Source of the DNA: Erysipelotrichaceae bacterium UBA3379
Lineage (GTDB): Bacteria; Bacillota_I; Bacilli_A; Erysipelotrichales; Coprobacillaceae
Length of the DNA: 24,766 nucleotides
NCBI GenBank assembly: GCA_002359025.1
Contig: DEPZ01000066.1
Location: 1-24,766, forward strand
Direction of reading: 5' to 3'
Below the pieces are notes generated by a model. That model searched no databases. It saw nothing but the letters and a program-made list of their open reading frames with translations, and had not been told where the DNA came from. Of the stretch, positions 14,859-22,703 are shown piece by piece (within the stretch, counting starts at the first letter, position 1; the number at the start of each line of letters is the position of its first letter). The position numbers and the translations under genes were made by a program.

Positions 14859-14896
14859 AAAAATAGGTGATAGATTTGATTTATATTCTATCACCC
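14859..14896 (-). terminator. Terminator hairpin (copy 2 of a repeated type)
   Basis: On the minus strand GGTGATAGA pairs with TCTATCACC (14887-14895 with 14866-14874), then TATTTTTGT. Arms and following bases match the hairpin at 3628-3662, only the loop differs. No intact gene precedes it on this strand, which fits the gene remnant at 14935-15185. Confidence 0.65.
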
Positions 14897-14934
14897 TTGT
14901 TCTTTAATGAATAAAACTTACAAATATCTCAATT

Positions 14935-15185
14935 TTATTCTTTATTTATACTTTCAATCCATGAAATCACATCATCTTTTGCATCTTGTACTTATATACC
15001 GCATAGAAAAGAATAATTGTTTTATTAAAAAACATATTCCTCTAACTGTTTAACATGTTATACGTTATTTTTATTAAAATCTACCATATTTCTTTTTCTT
15101 TCATTCTAAAAAATCCAATATCAGCCAAATCATTTTCAATACCATTAGACACAGTCATATGAAGAATCTTTTTATTATTACACTA
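14935..15185 (-). pseudogene. Remnant of a lost minus-strand gene
   Basis: Two coding-like scraps lie in order on the minus strand ahead of a terminator. The first (15185 down to 15081) reads KKILHMTVSNGIENDLADI then GFFRMKEKEIW and stop; the second (about 14991 to 14935) reads VQDAKDDVISWIESINKE and stop, which looks like a natural C-terminus. Stops and frameshifts separate them and no start is seen. I do not assign a family; a flavodoxin or reductase-like protein is only a guess. The remaining sequence to 15541 is AT-rich with nothing else I can support apart from the leader of the next gene. Confidence 0.35.
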
Positions 15186-15478
15186 TTGCAAAAATATGCC
15201 TTCAACATGAAATATAAAAATGCCAAAAACATTAACAACAATTTTAATAACATTCATAACTAACGACAAATACACAATTATCTGTTTTTTTACCTAACAA
15301 ACACATCCTATGCTAAATTATATACCCTAAAGCTGAAAACAAGACAAAGTTATTAGCATTAACTTTCTATAAATTTAATTTACATTTTTCTTTTCATCAT
15401 TACTGTATCATATCTATAACAAATAATTTTCATGCATATAAGGTATAATTATAAAATATTAGTCTATAAATATGATTT

Positions 15479-15493
15479 GTATGAGATTCATAC
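15479..15493. promoter_or_regulatory. Inverted repeat upstream of the nucleoside kinase
   Basis: GTATGA, GAT, TCATAC: a perfect 6-3-6 palindrome about 50 bases before the ATG. A very similar string (GTATGAGATTATACC) forms the upper stem of the gene's own terminator at 17167-17180. Confidence 0.3.
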
Positions 15494-15541
15494 CAATAAT
15501 AGTTAAAACATGTTAAAATATTTTATAAAGGAAGTGTTAAT

Positions 15542-17152
15542 ATGTTACTTACAATTCAACAACAAATTATAGAAATTAAACAACCCATGAGCCTAGAAGA
15601 AATTGTTAAAAAATATTTTTCTGATCAACAAATTTATGCAGGTATCGTTAATGGTAAATTATATGAACTCAGTCATCTTATTGAAGAAGATGTTTCTATT
15701 GAATGGATTAATGAACAAAGTATCATTGGTAAGCAAATCTATGAAAGAACACTTACATTTGTCTTTATTGTTGCGACAAAACAGTTATTTAAAGATGCAA
15801 TGATTCATGTTGAATTTACATTTCAAGATGGACTGTACTGTTCTATTCAAAAAAGAGATAGTCTTACACCTCAAGATGTTGACAAAATTAAGCAACACAT
15901 GTTAGAGCTTATTCAAGCAAAGTCAAAAATCACTCGTCATATTATGCATAAAAACCAAGCTATTGAGTTTTTTAAACAAAATCAGCTTGAAGATAAAGCT
16001 GATTTATTAAAATATCGTTCAAAAGACTCATGTAGTATTTATGAAATGGAAGGCATTTATGATTATTTTTATGGTTTTATGCTTCCTGATGCTTCCTATC
16101 TTAAACAAATTTCTTTACAATTCTTTGCGCCAGGATTACGTTTAGGACGTTATGATGTGACTTTTCAACATTATAAACTTTTCCAAATCATGAAAGAATA
16201 TGAAGATTGGGGAGAATTAATAGATGTTCCTACTGTTGCAAAGATGAATGAAAAGATTATTAATGGTGGAATCAAAGAGCTCATGTTGATGTCTGAAGCT
16301 ATGATTGAAAAGAAATTAGCTGAACTAGCAACATATATTGTCAAAGATAAAAAACATCTTAAAATGATTTTGATTTCAGGTCCTAGTTCTGCAGGTAAAA
16401 CAACTTTTTCTAAACGTTTAGGTATTCATTTAAAGATACTAGGTATGAGTCCTTTAACAATTTCTATGGATGATTTTTATTTAAATCGTACTCAAACACC
16501 TAAACTTCCTGATGGTAGTTATGATTTTGAAAATATTGAAGCTGTAGATTTAAAGTTTTTTAATGAGACTATGCTTCAACTTATTCATCATAAACCTGTC
16601 TATTTACCACACTATAATTTTCAAACTGGATTAAGAGAATTTGATGTGCATCCTACTCTATTATCAGAACATCAAATCATGATTATTGAAGGTATTCATG
16701 GATTAAATCCGCGTACTTCTTACTATATTCCTGAAGAAGCCAAAATGAAAATATATATCAATGCTTTAACTCATTTAAATTATGATAGCCACAATCGTAT
16801 ACCAACATCGGATTATCGCCTGATTCGTCGTATTGTCCGTGATTATCAATTTAGAAATGCTGATGCTAAGGAAACCATACGCCGATGGAAAAATGTAAAA
16901 CAAGGAGAAGATCAATATATCTATCCTTATCAAGAAGAAGCTGATGCTATTTTTAATACTTCTATGGTCTATGAACTGGCTGTATTAAAACCTATTGCTC
17001 AACAATTACTATTACAAGTTCATCCTGAAGATAAAGAATATATTGTAGCTAATCGTCTAAATAAACTTTTAGATTACTTTGTCTCAGCGCAAGTAGATAT
17101 ACCTCAAGTTTCTATTCTATCTGAGTTTGTTGGAAATTCTATTTTTGAATAA
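15542..17152 (+). CDS. Nucleoside kinase with N-terminal TGS/ThrRS-like region and uridine-kinase domain
   Basis: A 536-residue fusion. Residues 1-60 resemble a TGS-like beta-grasp domain (LLTIQQQIIEIKQPMSLEEI), about 60-200 resemble the second additional domain of threonyl-tRNA synthetase, and about 270-500 form a phosphoribulokinase/uridine-kinase P-loop domain. Walker A is GPSSAGKTT at 280-288, the acceptor-site DD is at 310-311 (ISMDDFYL), and IIEGIHGLNP follows as in uridine kinases. Similar fusions are found in Firmicutes and Thermotoga and are usually called nucleoside kinases; the natural nucleoside is not readable from sequence. AAAGGAAG precedes the ATG. It is monocistronic with a terminator 6 bases after the stop. 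The 5' region holds an inverted repeat GTATGA-GAT-TCATAC at 15479-15493. Confidence 0.88.
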   Translation: MLLTIQQQIIEIKQPMSLEEIVKKYFSDQQIYAGIVNGKLYELSHLIEEDVSIEWINEQSIIGKQIYERTLTFVFIVATKQLFKDAMIHVEFTFQDGLYCSIQKRDSLTPQDVDKIKQHMLELIQAKSKITRHIMHKNQAIEFFKQNQLEDKADLLKYRSKDSCSIYEMEGIYDYFYGFMLPDASYLKQISLQFFAPGLRLGRYDVTFQHYKLFQIMKEYEDWGELIDVPTVAKMNEKIINGGIKELMLMSEAMIEKKLAELATYIVKDKKHLKMILISGPSSAGKTTFSKRLGIHLKILGMSPLTISMDDFYLNRTQTPKLPDGSYDFENIEAVDLKFFNETMLQLIHHKPVYLPHYNFQTGLREFDVHPTLLSEHQIMIIEGIHGLNPRTSYYIPEEAKMKIYINALTHLNYDSHNRIPTSDYRLIRRIVRDYQFRNADAKETIRRWKNVKQGEDQYIYPYQEEADAIFNTSMVYELAVLKPIAQQLLLQVHPEDKEYIVANRLNKLLDYFVSAQVDIPQVSILSEFVGNSIFE

Positions 17153-17157
17153 TAGTT

Positions 17158-17190
17158 AAAATGTCAGTATGAGATTATACCGACATTTTT
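17158..17190 (+). terminator. Terminator of the nucleoside kinase gene
   Basis: AAAATGTCAGTAT (17158-17170), loop GAGATT, ATACCGACATTTTT (17177-17190); one mismatch in the stem, T-run on plus. Confidence 0.85.
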
Positions 17191-17213
17191 CTATAGAGAA
17201 GTTGATTGTTCCA

Positions 17214-17243
17214 TAAAAAAAGCTCAAACATAGGTTTAAGCTT
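17214..17243 (-). terminator. Terminator of the MATE gene
   Basis: On the minus strand AAGCTTAAAC, loop CTAT, GTTTGAGCTT, followed by seven T. It overlaps the stop of the downstream MATE part. Confidence 0.8.
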
Positions 17244-18312
17244 CTCTCATATTTTTTAATGTCTTTTTAAAATTAATAATGAATAAAATAATAGTTGTAG
17301 CAATTGCAATACTATCAGCAATAGGTTCTGCAATAAATACTGCTAAAATATTATCTTCTAATATCATAGGCATAATATAGATTAAAGGAATTAATACAAG
17401 TATCTTTCTAAAGATTGCTAGAAAAGCACTGATTTTTGAATTACCTAAAGATATAAATCCTTGTTGGCAAGAAACTTGTACACCCATTAATAAGATAGCT
17501 GCCATATATATTCTAAGTGCCCATTCTGTCATTGAAGCTAGTTCTGAATCATTTGTAAATATAGCTACAAAGATTTGTGGGGCAAGTTCAATAAGTCTCC
17601 ATAATGCAAATGAATAGATAAAGCAACAAATTGTTTGTAATTTGAATGCTTCTTTTACTCTATCTGCATTTTTAGCACCATAGTTATAACTAATAATAGG
17701 TTGTCCACCTTGAGTCAATCCCATAAGTGGTAACATAGCAAATTGCATAACACTAGATAAAATTGTCATAGCTCCTACAGCTATATCTCCACCATATTTT
17801 AATAATGATGAGTTAAAACATAATACCAATACACTTTCTGTTGCTTGCATAGCAAATGGAGCAATACCTAGTGCTAAACAAGGTAATAAAATATGAAAAT
17901 CTATCTTTAAATATTTTTTCTTTATTTTTAAGATTGTATTTTTACCAGATAAGAAACGTAATGCCCATACTGCACTTATTGCCTGAGAAATAATTGTAGC
18001 TAAAGCTGCCCCTTCTACACCCATATTCAATCCAAAAATAAATATTGGATCTAATACAATATTAGTAACTGCTCCAATGATAACAGTTAACATACTAATC
18101 TTTGAAAAACCTTGTGCAGATATAAATGAATTCATACCTAAAGTCACTTGCACAAATATTGTTCCAATAGCATAAATAGTCATATAGTCTAATGCATAAT
18201 CAATTGTATTAGAACTTGCTCCAAACAAGTATAGTAACGGTTCTTTAAAAATCAAGACAATAAATGTTAATACTACAGAAATAATAATTAATGCACTTAA
18301 ACAATTGCCCAT
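17236..18312 (-). CDS. MATE family efflux protein, C-terminal part (frameshifted)
   Basis: A 358-residue continuation of the upstream 97-residue fragment; together about 455 residues, the normal MATE length. It begins at about the third transmembrane helix (NCLSALIIISVVLTFIVLIF) and carries the remaining helices, including the conserved stretches MNSFISAQGFSKISM and GLTQGGQPIISYNYGAKN of the second half. Joining to the first part requires a small frame change at about 18310-18316, where the first part stops in TAATG and this part starts with the overlapping ATG. It has no strong ribosome site of its own. Either the gene is disrupted or the two parts are made by termination-reinitiation. Confidence 0.75.
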   Translation of the reverse strand: MGNCLSALIIISVVLTFIVLIFKEPLLYLFGASSNTIDYALDYMTIYAIGTIFVQVTLGMNSFISAQGFSKISMLTVIIGAVTNIVLDPIFIFGLNMGVEGAALATIISQAISAVWALRFLSGKNTILKIKKKYLKIDFHILLPCLALGIAPFAMQATESVLVLCFNSSLLKYGGDIAVGAMTILSSVMQFAMLPLMGLTQGGQPIISYNYGAKNADRVKEAFKLQTICCFIYSFALWRLIELAPQIFVAIFTNDSELASMTEWALRIYMAAILLMGVQVSCQQGFISLGNSKISAFLAIFRKILVLIPLIYIMPMILEDNILAVFIAEPIADSIAIATTIILFIINFKKTLKNMREA

Positions 18313-18605
18313 TATCGAGCAGTTTCATTATCTTTTTTCCCCATAAATATACTTGCTCTAGGAGCACCACCCATACCTACTAAATAAGCAAAAGCAGATA
18401 TAATCATAATAATAGGGAAACATACCCCTACTCCAGTTAATGCTGCTGAACCAATTTCAGGAATATGACCAATATACATTCTATCAATCATATTATATAA
18501 AGCATTAACAACTTGTGATGTAATTGCTGGTACAGCTAATATAAATAAAAGGTGCTTTATAGGTTCTTTTCCTAAATCTACTTCTTTAGACATCTTTAGT
18601 TTCAT
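18312..18605 (-). CDS. MATE family efflux protein, N-terminal part (frameshifted)
   Basis: A 97-residue fragment with the family's N-terminus: LGKEPIKHLLFILAVPAITSQ, then VVNALYNMIDRMYIGHI (typical of DinF/MepA-like MATE proteins) and GVGVCFPIIMIISAFAYLVGMGGAPRASI. It ends MGKKDNETAR at a TAA exactly where intact homologues run on to the third helix. The ATG at 18605 has AAAGGGG in the right place, within the end of the marR gene (20-base overlap), so it belongs to that operon. MATE transporters export drugs or metabolites using Na+ or H+; the MarR neighbour suggests inducible expression. Confidence 0.75.
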   Translation of the reverse strand: MKLKMSKEVDLGKEPIKHLLFILAVPAITSQVVNALYNMIDRMYIGHIPEIGSAALTGVGVCFPIIMIISAFAYLVGMGGAPRASIFMGKKDNETAR

Positions 18606-19053
18606 TTTTAAGACCCCTTTCTATTGAACGTTGTATAAATCTTTGTTTAATAAGATTAAGCGTTCTTTGCATTGTTTCAATATCTTCTTTAGATATACCA
18701 TCTAATATATCTTGATTAAGATTATATTTAATCTTTTTAATCTTTTTAATCACAGGTTCTACCTGAGATGTTAATTGAAGATGTTGTATTCTTTTATCTT
18801 TTTTATCACTATAACTGGTTATATACCCTTTTTTGATTAGAGAATCTATACTCCTACTAACTAACCCTTTAGAAACCCCTAATGTTACGCATAACTGTGA
18901 ACTTGTATCAATAGAAGGATTGTTATATAGGAAAATCATAATATTCATTTCATTAGGTGAAAAGTTTTCATCTTGAAATTCTCTATTAAATTCTTCTATA
19001 TAAACCTTTCTAACTTGAGCATATAGTTCTAGCATATTCTCTACACTTGTCAT
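18586..19053 (-). CDS. MarR family transcriptional regulator
   Basis: A 155-residue winged-helix regulator. The wHTH runs from about residue 30 to 100: PNEMNIMIFLYNNP, then SSQLCVTLGVSKGLVSRSIDSLIKKGYI (recognition helix) and the wing SDKKDKRIQHLQLT; flanking helices form the dimer. GAGGTGATAAC precedes the ATG. It heads an operon with the split MATE gene, overlapping it by 20 bases. A perfect 18-bp palindrome lies 12 bases upstream of its start codon, so autoregulation and control of the MATE gene by a ligand are likely. This pairing is common for drug-efflux systems. Confidence 0.9.
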   Translation of the reverse strand: MTSVENMLELYAQVRKVYIEEFNREFQDENFSPNEMNIMIFLYNNPSIDTSSQLCVTLGVSKGLVSRSIDSLIKKGYITSYSDKKDKRIQHLQLTSQVEPVIKKIKKIKYNLNQDILDGISKEDIETMQRTLNLIKQRFIQRSIERGLKNETKDV

Positions 19054-19065
19054 GTTATCACCTCT

Positions 19066-19083
19066 TAGTTTACTTGTAAACTA
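19066..19083. promoter_or_regulatory. Candidate MarR operator
   Basis: TAGTTTAC-TT-GTAAACTA, a perfect palindrome with 8-base arms, between the marR start codon and its likely promoter (TATAGT on the minus strand partly overlaps). Size and position fit MarR-family operators. Confidence 0.65.
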
Positions 19084-19177
19084 TATAGATAATACACCTT
19101 TTCAATTGATATTTCAAGATAGATTTTTTTGATTATTTTATATAATAAGCAGAAAAGAAAATATGTAAGCGCATTAT

Positions 19178-19203
19178 AAAAACAGTCCTATGAAGACTGC
19201 TTT
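19178..19203 (-). terminator. Terminator of the alpha/beta hydrolase gene
   Basis: Minus strand GCAGTC, loop, GACTGT followed by TTTTATAA. It begins two bases after the hydrolase stop region. Confidence 0.65.
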
Positions 19204-19205
19204 AT

Positions 19206-19835
19206 TCAAGATAAGTTTTCTTTAAAAAACTTATCTAATTCATTTCCTAATTTAACTGGATTATCAATATTAACTTCATGTCCTGCATCAGGAATGAGTA
19301 TTGTTTTAGCATTCGGTATTAATTTTTCTAGTTGTAAAGAAGCAGATTTATTAGCCTTATCTTTTTTGCCACATACGACCAATACTGGACAGTTTATATC
19401 TTTCAAATCATATGAAAAATTCAATTCCATCATAGATTGACAAAGGCTAATAAAATCTAATTTTTGAAATCCCATTTTTGAAAACATGGAGTTAGGCATA
19501 ATGTGAAATAATATATTCTGTAATTTTAATAACTTTTTAGGCATGATATATTGTGTTCCAATAAGAACTAAAGAATGTATTTTCTCTGAATGTTCAATAC
19601 TGTATTGCAAAGCAAGAATGCCACCTAAAGATAGCCCACATAAACATAAAGGTTCATGAAATTGTTCACAATATTTTTCTAATGCTTTATATAAAGTATC
19701 ATAAAAAGGCTTTTCATTATGAAGCCAATCAACTAAATTTGGACACAGTATATCCTTTCCATTATTCAAAATATGTATTGTCTCGTTCCAACTAGATGCT
19801 GTTTGTCCCAATCCATGAAGAAAGATATATTTCAT
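19206..19835 (-). CDS. Alpha/beta hydrolase
   Basis: A 209-residue cytosolic serine hydrolase. The N-terminal oxyanion motif reads FLHGLGQTASSW, the nucleophile elbow LCGLSLGG has S69, the acid is D159 in VCGKKDKAN and the base H186 in PDAGHEVNIDNP, a complete triad. The size matches small esterase/MenH-like or BioH-like hydrolases, but the substrate is unknown. It is transcribed divergently from the XRE regulator at 20065 across about 230 bases of AT-rich sequence that contains a GTATATATA/TATATATAC-like symmetric region around 19860-19893. Confidence 0.85.
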   Translation of the reverse strand: MKYIFLHGLGQTASSWNETIHILNNGKDILCPNLVDWLHNEKPFYDTLYKALEKYCEQFHEPLCLCGLSLGGILALQYSIEHSEKIHSLVLIGTQYIMPKKLLKLQNILFHIMPNSMFSKMGFQKLDFISLCQSMMELNFSYDLKDINCPVLVVCGKKDKANKSASLQLEKLIPNAKTILIPDAGHEVNIDNPVKLGNELDKFFKENLS

Positions 19836-20064
19836 TTTTTAACTCCTCTATTTTAATAATGTATATATATATTATATCATTACCATATATACTCAACAAT
19901 AGATATGAAGTTTTGATACTAGATATGTTATAAAAAATCTGTCAAATAAATATCTTCATAGAGCTGATTATACTTTCAAAGTAAACATATATTCCTCTGA
20001 TTCTACTTTTGATTCCTATACTTTCTTTATTCATTTTTATATAATAAGCATAGGAGGTATGTTT

Positions 20065-20607
20065 ATGGAACTTAAAAAAATAGGAGCATTTATCGCAAAA
20101 TGTAGAAAAGAAAAGAATATGACACAGAAAGAATTAGCAGAACTTATAGGTGTGAGTGATAAATCTATATCAAAATGGGAAAGAGGAATTAATCTCCCTG
20201 ATAGTTCTTTAATTATTCCTCTATGTAATTGTCTTGAAATAGAGGTACAAGAATTACTATTAGGTGAATACTGTAATAAAAATAACTTATTACATGAATC
20301 TAATGAATTAATTATTGATCTAATGAAAGATAAAACAAATATTCAAGATGCATTTATGACATATAAATTTATTCTTTTTTTCATAGTCATACTACCTATA
20401 TTTATATATGTTATTTCTTATCTTTATCCATACTTACAAACACTTATTGGTATGATTGTATGGTTTATGCCATTTACTTTCATATTTGGTCTGATTAAAA
20501 TGATTGAAAAAATTATTTCTCATCAAACCTATTTTAGTTATTTTATTCTTACTTCAATGAGTTTATTTGTCATCTTCTTTTATTTCCATATATTAATAAC
20601 TTTTTAA
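20065..20607 (+). CDS. XRE-family helix-turn-helix regulator with membrane segments
   Basis: A 180-residue protein. Residues ~3-60 are a classic XRE/Cro-type HTH (FIAKCRKEKNMTQKELAEL then IGVSDKSISKWERGINLPD). The C-terminal half has three likely membrane helices (ILFFIVILPIFIYVISYL, TLIGMIVWFMPFTFIFGL and FILTSMSLFVIFFYFHIL). Such membrane-tethered XRE proteins are frequent in Firmicutes; their ligand is generally unknown. The start is ATG 20065: AGGAGG at 20052-20057 is seven bases before it, but only one base before the alternative ATG 20059. A TATAAT at 20040-20045 is a possible -10. It is divergent from the alpha/beta hydrolase. Confidence 0.82.
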   Translation: MELKKIGAFIAKCRKEKNMTQKELAELIGVSDKSISKWERGINLPDSSLIIPLCNCLEIEVQELLLGEYCNKNNLLHESNELIIDLMKDKTNIQDAFMTYKFILFFIVILPIFIYVISYLYPYLQTLIGMIVWFMPFTFIFGLIKMIEKIISHQTYFSYFILTSMSLFVIFFYFHILITF

Positions 20608-20638
20608 AAATAAGCAAGCCATTTGAGCTTGCTTATTT
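20608..20638. terminator. Bidirectional terminator between the XRE gene and lysA
   Basis: AAATAAGCAAGC, loop CATTTGA, GCTTGCTTATTT. Twelve-base arms with A/T ends serve both convergent genes; it includes the lysA stop. Confidence 0.85.
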
Positions 20639-21943
20639 GTATTCTTCATCTACTTCAGTATATGTTAAATCTTCAAATGTTTCTCTTCTCATAATAAGAC
20701 GAGATTTGCCCTGATATGTAAAAACAACAGCTGGTCTAGGTATTTGATTGTAGTGGGAAGACATTGTGAAATGATAAGCACCTGTAGAGAATTGTGCAAA
20801 GATATCTCCTGGTTCAGGATGAGGCACCATAACTTCTTTAACAACAATATCTGCTGATTCACATATTTTCCCAGCAACAGTTACTTTTGTATCAGGAGTT
20901 TCACTTGCCTTATTAACAATCAGTCCTTCATAATCTGCATCATATAATGCAGTTCTTATGTTATCAGCCATACCACCATCTATACTCATGTATGTTCGCA
21001 CATGAGGTATTTCTTTAATTGCTCCTACTGTATAAAGTGTAATACCTGCATTACCTACAACATAGCGTCCTGGTTCTACTAAAACCATAGGCATTTTCCA
21101 TCCTCTTTTATCATAACCTTCTTTAATAGTTTTCATAATTTCATAAGTAATTGTTTCAAAGTCTAAAGGTTCATCGTTTTGAGTATATGCTATACCATAT
21201 CCACCACCAGCATTAATTTTTGTAACCATAACACCTAATTTATCATAGATTTCATAAGCAAACTTCACAAATCTTTTCATAGCATGAATATAAGCATAGA
21301 GATCAAATACTTGTGAGCCTATATGACAATGTATCCCTTCAAATTCAATATGTGTACTATCAACAATTTGTTGAATAGCTTTTAAATAAATACCATTTCT
21401 TGCACTAAATCCAAACTTAGTATCTTTATGACCAGTTTGTATGTAACCATGTCCCCCAGCTTTAATTTCTGGTACCACTCTTACAGTTGCATAGACTGTC
21501 TTATTATATGTAGAAGCTATTGCTTCTACTAATTCTATTTCATAGAAGTTATCAATAACAAAATGATCTACATCATTTTTTATTGCAAATTCTATTTCAC
21601 TTGGTAATTTATTATTACCATGGAAATATATCTTATGAGGATCAAAACCTGCTTTTAATGCTATTGATATTTCACCTGCACTTACACAATCTATTCCTAT
21701 TCCATATTCACTTGCAAGTTTATATATAGCTAAACAACTAAAAGATTTAGAAGCAAATAATGGTAAAACATTATCATACTTATCTAAAAACTTTGTTTTT
21801 AATTCATTCATTTGATGACGTATATGTCCTTCACTCATAACATAGAGTGGTGTTCCATATTTCTTTACTAATTCCATAGCATCAATGTCATCTATGTACA
21901 AACTATTATCTTTTACCTGTGCAAATTGTGTTTGTAATACCAT
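20633..21943 (-). CDS. lysA: Diaminopimelate decarboxylase
   Basis: PLP enzyme converting meso-diaminopimelate to lysine, the last step of lysine biosynthesis. Full length at 436 residues. The PLP lysine is K66 in LFASKSFSC; HCHIGSQ, NAGGGYG, VEPGRYVVGNAG and the C-terminal CESAD and GAYHFTMSSHYN are all expected family motifs. AAAGGGG lies upstream of the ATG. It is the third gene after dapA and dapB in a minus-strand operon behind a lysine riboswitch, with a 15-base gap to dapB, and ends at a bidirectional terminator. Confidence 0.97.
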   Translation of the reverse strand: MVLQTQFAQVKDNSLYIDDIDAMELVKKYGTPLYVMSEGHIRHQMNELKTKFLDKYDNVLPLFASKSFSCLAIYKLASEYGIGIDCVSAGEISIALKAGFDPHKIYFHGNNKLPSEIEFAIKNDVDHFVIDNFYEIELVEAIASTYNKTVYATVRVVPEIKAGGHGYIQTGHKDTKFGFSARNGIYLKAIQQIVDSTHIEFEGIHCHIGSQVFDLYAYIHAMKRFVKFAYEIYDKLGVMVTKINAGGGYGIAYTQNDEPLDFETITYEIMKTIKEGYDKRGWKMPMVLVEPGRYVVGNAGITLYTVGAIKEIPHVRTYMSIDGGMADNIRTALYDADYEGLIVNKASETPDTKVTVAGKICESADIVVKEVMVPHPEPGDIFAQFSTGAYHFTMSSHYNQIPRPAVVFTYQGKSRLIMRRETFEDLTYTEVDEEYK

Positions 21944-21958
21944 ACTATACCCCTTTAA

Positions 21959-22702
21959 TTAATATAAATTCTTTAGTGTAAATAATCCATTTTCCTTATC
22001 TATAATAGCTTCACAAGCAGAAATAGCTCCTTGTACAAAAACTTCTTTAGATAATGCAGTATGTTTGACTTCAATAATTTCATCATGTCCTGCAAAGATG
22101 ACTGAATGTTCCCCAAATATTGTACCAGCTCTTATTGATTGAATACCAACTTCATTTTTTTCTCTTTTATGATGAACTTGTGTTCTATCATATACTGGTT
22201 TGACTTCTTGAATATCTTCTTGTATAACATCATATAATAGTTTAGCTGTTCCACTAGGAGCATCTATTTTTTGATTATGATGTTTTTCGATAATTTCTAT
22301 ATCATAATTATTGTTATAGAATTCTTTTGCTACTTCTTTAACAATCTTTGTCAACATAGAAATACCAAATGAAGTATTATATGATTGAAAGATTGGTATT
22401 TGTGAAGAAGCTTCTTCTATCTTTAATAATTGTTGTTCATTAAATCCTGTTGTTGCGATGACTAATGCAGTATGGTGTGATACACCATATCTTAATATTT
22501 CATCTAAATTATTTGGATGAGAGAAATCAATAATTGCATCTACTTGTTCTTGACATTCATTTAATGATTGATACATATGTTCAGGAATTGTTTCATCAAA
22601 GACTGGTGAAACAACTCCTACTAAATTCATCTTTTCATTATTCCTTATGGCATGAGCAACTTTCTTTCCCATGAGTCCATATCCATATACTAATACATTC
22701 AT
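21959..22702 (-). CDS. dapB: 4-hydroxy-tetrahydrodipicolinate reductase
   Basis: NAD(P)H-dependent reductase following DapA in lysine/diaminopimelate synthesis. About 247 residues. The Rossmann start reads MNVLVYGYGLMGKKVA (GxGxxG), IDFSHP precedes the nucleotide-facing ATTGFN, and the signature EKHHNQKIDAPSGTAK (residues 139-154) contains the catalytic H141/H142 and K145 pair. I start at ATG 22702, one base after the dapA stop, because AAAAGGG and the domain start fit; a longer in-frame reading to 22723 would overlap dapA by 20 bases without a ribosome site. Translationally coupled to dapA. Confidence 0.95.
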   Translation of the reverse strand: MNVLVYGYGLMGKKVAHAIRNNEKMNLVGVVSPVFDETIPEHMYQSLNECQEQVDAIIDFSHPNNLDEILRYGVSHHTALVIATTGFNEQQLLKIEEASSQIPIFQSYNTSFGISMLTKIVKEVAKEFYNNNYDIEIIEKHHNQKIDAPSGTAKLLYDVIQEDIQEVKPVYDRTQVHHKREKNEVGIQSIRAGTIFGEHSVIFAGHDEIIEVKHTALSKEVFVQGAISACEAIIDKENGLFTLKNLY

Positions 22703-22703
22703 C

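Noticed and set aside
15603..15803. Alternative plus-strand frame inside the nucleoside kinase gene
   Set aside because: It lies within the coding region of a clear 536-residue protein and has no ribosome site.
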